In this document: positions 61,401-64,000 of the stretch, in pieces
Layout of the letters: each line of letters starts with the position of its first letter
How positions within the stretch are numbered: position 1 is the stretch's first letter
Source: Xiphophorus maculatus
Taxonomy: Eukaryota; Chordata; Actinopteri; Cyprinodontiformes; Poeciliidae
Reading direction: 5' to 3'
DNA length: 64,000 bases
Assembly: GCF_002775205.1 (NCBI RefSeq)
Contig: NC_036445.1
Coordinates: 30,133,453-30,197,452, forward strand
The notes under the pieces: generated by a model
What the model was told of the DNA's origin: nothing
Databases searched by the model: none
What the model saw: the letters and a program-made list of their open reading frames with translations, nothing else
Program-made: the position numbers and the translations under genes

Positions 61401-64000
61401 CCTGCTTCGATCACCATATTTATAAAAACAAATCTCCCAGGCCTTCCCTCAGTATATCATTAGCCTGGTGAGCCACCAGGCTTTACTTGCACCCCCAACA
61501 GTCTAAGCATTGTTTATTTATTACAGGGGTTTTTATACACCAGTAACAGCAATAGCAAAGAAGGGTGACTGCCTGGCTTAGGACGTTTTCTGGAATCTCC
61601 TGTTCAGCCTTCAATGGATCTCAAGATAGGTGGGTTGCTAAGGATCCTACACCACTTGTCCTTTAAATCCAAGGAAACAAGGATATGTTTGGAGGAGCCT
61701 TCGGATTTGGCCGTCCTTCATCACAGCGCTGTGATGTAATCAACCTTCAGATGCTGCCTTTGAAGGGCACAGTCCCTGAACTCAGACAGACAACCAGAGG
61801 TTAGGAAAGACATTGTCTTGTCTGATGAGTCTGTATTTCATTTAGATGGTAAAGTCAGAATTTTGGGGTAAACCTGAAAGCATTTTTCCATCCTTTCTGG
61901 TAGGCTGGTGATGTAAAGCAAACAGGTTTAGAAGGTTTTAAACATCACTGCACATTATACAACTGGGTTGGATTGATGGCCTTAGTCTCTCATAGACTCA
62001 ATCGTTGGTGCATTTTTATTTGTAATCCTGTACTTGGACTTCGTCCTTCAACTTTCAGGGTTTCCTGCAGTGAATTATAAGCCTGGTGGGCTACCAAGCT
62101 TGGGACACCCTGTATTTGTTGGTCTACAAAACTGGAATGTTCACCTTTAGGACTTAAAAGTCCAAACTGAACTTTGAGAGAAATCGTTTCAGTTTTCTGC
62201 TCCATCTTCTTGGATCAGAAATACACAAACCTCAGGTTGCTGTTGTCACTAAAATGTTTTTAAGATGGATTCTGAGAAGGACTCACTCATCTGTAAATGT
62301 TTCACTTGTAGAGTCTTTTAGCTAACTTATTTATGATGGTGTTAACTTTTTCTGTTTTGCTGTGAATGCTCTGTAAACTGTGTGCTGCTGTCAGAGATGT
62401 TTAATTTTTTTTCTGGTGAAATATAGGGTAATAATAATAATGACAATATTAATAAAGGTGTGAGAGAATTGGCACAAACTGAGTATTTCTTTCCCATCTG
62501 CAGCTGCTCAATTTTACAAATAATCTCAGAGCATGTTCTTGAAGATCAGCTTGATTCCATTCACCACATGTCAACCAGAGAACCTTTGGGAAGTGTTGGA
62601 CTGGGAGCTTTGCATGGTGATAATTTGGTGAATCATGGTGAAGATCTTTGTAGCTATGTTTTCCATCCAAGTGTCATGTGAACATTAAGCGAACTTTAAA
62701 AATGTCACAAAAAAGAACAACAAAAAAAAACAGAAAATGTGATTTAGGTATGTTCCCATCAACTGGTCTGCAGGGAATCAACCAGGCTATGCAGGATTTT
62801 TCTCCAATGTTGGTGGCTGTAATAAACAGGAAGTAGAGGTTGCAAACTAGCATGGAGCACACATCTCAGGAAAATGAAGACAGTGTTCCCCTCTGAGCTG
62901 GGGCTCTAGACTTTGGATAATGCGAGTTTCATGAGTCTGGTAAGACACAGACACACCAGTGGATGTGAGCGTTCACTACGTCTGAAATTATTCAACAAAT
63001 GTATTTCCATCTCCCCTTTAGCCCATCAACTCTTTCTTGGAAAAGCCAAAAATCACATCAAGCAAGCGTAAAAACATTTTTGCAAAATCGAGTAAGTTAT
63101 CTTGAATTTTGCTGTTTCCATCAACATTTTCCATTTTCTCCACATATTGGAAAATGTACATAAAGAACCTTGATGGAAACAAGGTTAACAGGCTAATATC
63201 TCAGGAATATTTCCAACAGTTCCTTACATTCAGGTCTTGAGGAACTCAGTCAGACCTGAAGTTAAAAGGGAGACAGTCTACCAATAAGCTGTGCTCAATA
63301 AACTGGCTGGTTAGTGCATGTCTGAATATCATCCTCAATATTTGTTCCTTGAGCAGATTTTGCATTCAGCTTTGAAAATCTAAACTCTGATCAGTGCGCA
63401 ATGTGCACCACTAGATAGGCACTTAAAAAAAACAATCAGCTGCATGAGATAATTTCACTTCTAAAACTAAAGTAAAGGTTTTGATACTTAAGGAACATTC
63501 CAACGTCTACAGGAACAGTTTCTGTAGTGTGCGGCAAAACTGCAAAGCAGCTGAGAACCAGAACATGTGGACATTACAGCCTGCAATCAGTGCTGCTGCT
63601 CCAGAGCAACAAAGTCAGAGGTGAACGCTGAGTAAACAACGGAGAAATCTGGTAGAGGGACTGGTGGCGCAGCTGTTTGTTTCCGGGTTGAAATTGTCAT
63701 CATTCCCCAAATTTCCTACGCTGCTGCTGCTGCTTCAGCGCTTCTTTCTATCAGCAACAGCACGTTCAGGATCACCAAACACCCAGAAAACTTGCGAGAA
63801 AACACCGGAATATGTCTTAAAGAAGGCTCCGCAAATCTTGGCAACCAGTCGGCTTTATAGAAGACAACTTACCAAGGGTCAAACTCGTGAATGATGCTCT
63901 CGAAGCGGATGACAGCGAAGAGCCTGGAGCTGAAGCCGGCCAGACAGGCCAGAAACAGGATGGTGAAAGACAGCAGGGACTGCCAGCCGGCCGGCTGCGA
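37327..64000 (-). CDS. stt3b: Oligosaccharyltransferase catalytic subunit STT3B (N-terminus cut by window edge)
   Basis: The ER membrane enzyme that transfers the lipid-linked glycan to Asn in N-X-S/T, acting mostly post-translationally in OST complexes with MAGT1/TUSC3 (family GT66). Sixteen exons (minus): 64000-63873, 50295-50187, 48995-48708, 48157-48092, 46906-46807, 45929-45831, 45577-45431, 42081-42033, 41902-41748, 41019-40808, 40360-40173, 40089-39918, 38803-38630, 38553-38440, 38341-38132 and 37407-37327. All phases agree and give 763 residues; human has 826, so about 62 are missing off the right edge. Catalytic motifs are intact: EFDPWFNYR, SVSE (41871-41860), WWDYG (40007-39993) and DINKFLWM (38692-38669). 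NRT, NNT, NNS and NES sequons are present. The Lys/Arg-rich tail and the acidic [11 protein letters not shown] loop identify STT3B, not STT3A. Confidence 0.96.
37408..38131 (-). other. stt3b intron 15
   Basis: AT-rich intron. Nothing coding seen. Confidence 0.5.
38804..39917 (-). other. stt3b intron 12
   Basis: No coding content. Generic AT-rich sequence with a few TTAAA-rich stretches. Confidence 0.5.
39918..40089 (-). CDS. stt3b: stt3b exon 12: WWDYG sequon-recognition site
   Basis: Codes for the start of the luminal C-terminal domain. WWDYG binds the +2 Ser/Thr of the acceptor sequon. It is followed by [20 protein letters not shown], with clustered sequons that are glycosylated in the human protein. 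The donor is GTGAGA and exon 13 resumes with GTG GGC AAA. Confidence 0.95.
40361..41747 (-). other. stt3b introns 9 and 10 around exon 10
   Basis: Exon 10 (41019-40808) lies between them. A diverged copy of the palindromic MITE family occupies about 41240-41441, recognised by CCTCCTGGCTCTGATTGGTT and an AAAAGTTACAAACTGCAGC end. Microsatellite-like GAGA/GATA lies at 41232-41250. Confidence 0.5.
41748..41902 (-). CDS. stt3b: stt3b exon 9: external loop 5 with SVSE
   Basis: Fifty-one codons. It holds the SVSE motif in [11 protein letters not shown], which secures the acceptor peptide and contributes the catalytic Glu region of the flexible loop in the STT3 family. It continues through a membrane span to NINDERVF. 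Confidence 0.95.
42082..45430 (-). other. stt3b intron 7
   Basis: A 3.3-kb intron. At 42345-42490 there is a remnant with repeated GATATCGGTATNGATCCAATA motifs, a common fish hAT-like fragment. At 43440-43570 a more complex segment has several TAAT motifs and could be a conserved non-coding element. No exon seen. Confidence 0.5.
45930..46806 (-). other. stt3b intron 5
   Basis: AT-rich. A retroelement-like tail (TTTTGGATAATAAAGGATTT) lies at 46493-46512. No coding content. Confidence 0.5.
46907..48707 (-). other. stt3b introns 3 and 4 around exon 4
   Basis: Exon 4 (48157-48092, 22 codons, [11 protein letters not shown]...) separates the two. The rest is AT-rich with no recognisable element. 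Confidence 0.5.
48708..48995 (-). CDS. stt3b: stt3b exon 3: TM core and second acidic motif
   Basis: The largest exon, 96 codons. It encodes several membrane spans and luminal loops with [21 protein letters not shown] and [17 protein letters not shown], near identical to the human enzyme. SFDNEG carries acidic metal-site residues. Confidence 0.95.
48996..50186 (-). other. stt3b intron 2
   Basis: No coding content. A perfect hairpin sits 83 bases inside the intron from exon 2 (listed separately). Confidence 0.5.
50072..50104. repeat. 14-bp perfect hairpin near stt3b exon 2 donor
   Basis: CTATGATATCATGG at 50072-50085 and its exact reverse complement at 50091-50104 enclose a five-base loop (TTTAT). 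Each arm also contains a GATATC palindrome. Confidence 0.75.
51536..51655. repeat. Imperfect (GGAA)n purine tract
   Basis: About 120 bases made up mostly of GGAA, GAAGGAA and GAAAGAA units on the plus strand. Confidence 0.8.
58101..58455 (+). mobile_element. tRNA-derived SINE
   Basis: The left part looks like a tRNA gene: TAGCACTGTTGCC as A-box region and a good B box, GGTTCGATTCC, at 58149-58159. A body with TCCAAAAACCTGACTGTTAGG and CTCTGCCTCTCGCCC follows. The 3' end AAGAAAATGGATGGAT is the same tail as that of the LINE at 16617. It is inserted in stt3b intron 1, antisense to the gene. Confidence 0.85.
63873..64000 (-). CDS. stt3b: stt3b exon 1 (partial)
   Basis: The window ends within this exon, at [11 protein letters not shown] just before the first membrane segment. 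It ends with EFDPW, the first acidic motif of the active site, and splits the Trp codon (TG|G) with exon 2. The cytosolic N-terminal extension typical of STT3B and the start codon lie to the right. Confidence 0.93.

Larger units (their letters stand above)
50296..63872 (-). other. stt3b intron 1 (13.6 kb)
   Basis: No exon seen. Contents: a purine (GGAA)n tract at 51536-51655; hAT-like remnants at about 52240-52660; three copies of an AGCCTGGTGGGCCACCAGGCT-like hairpin motif near 53449, 61463 and 62080; a palindromic-MITE relative near 55300-55650; a SINE at 58101; a fragment near 58530-58770 matching 25100-25280 in inverted order; and two non-repetitive segments (59200-59340, 60890-61060) that could be regulatory. 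Confidence 0.5.

Overview
The window is vertebrate nuclear DNA, almost certainly from a teleost fish. It is AT-rich, has short exons with GT-AG introns, and is full of small fish-type transposon remnants. There are no bacterial features. The repeat content and protein style fit a percomorph such as a killifish or livebearer, but the species cannot be fixed from the sequence.

Four protein-coding genes were reconstructed exon by exon. (1) zdhhc3, + strand: a Golgi-type DHHC palmitoyltransferase with a non-coding first exon ending at 10002, coding exons from 11735, and two alternative last exons (20229-20387 and 27744-27959). (2) tmem42, - strand, 32116 to 30715: three exons, a small multi-pass membrane protein. 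(3) kiaa1143 homolog, + strand, 33214-35229: three exons, a small charged protein of unknown function. (4) stt3b, - strand, from beyond the right edge to 37327: the catalytic subunit of an oligosaccharyltransferase. Sixteen exons are visible and only the extreme N-terminus is missing.

Layout: 1-9840 holds no gene I can support, only repeats, including a five-copy tandem array with nearby hairpins. 9850-10002 is the zdhhc3 promoter and first exon. 10003-28730 is zdhhc3, with a decayed LINE and several MITEs in its introns. 30030-32116 is tmem42. 32117-33213 is a 1.1-kb head-to-head spacer between tmem42 and kiaa1143. 35230-36480 is the convergent tail between kiaa1143 and stt3b. 36480-64000 is stt3b, including a 13.6-kb first intron rich in repeats.

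The four genes form no operon or pathway, though zdhhc3 and stt3b both act in the secretory pathway (Golgi S-acylation and ER N-glycosylation), where tmem42 may also reside. The relative order and orientation of zdhhc3, tmem42 and kiaa1143 match human 3p21.31. KIF15 and TGM4, which lie among them in human, are absent here, and stt3b (human 3p23) is adjacent. No wholly new system was found. The best leads are the alternative zdhhc3 ends, a piggyBac-type MITE that may supply the poly(A) signal of the long zdhhc3 transcript, two uORFs, a tandem CRE promoter, a dilysine tail on tmem42, and a coding-like orphan segment at 22535-22680.
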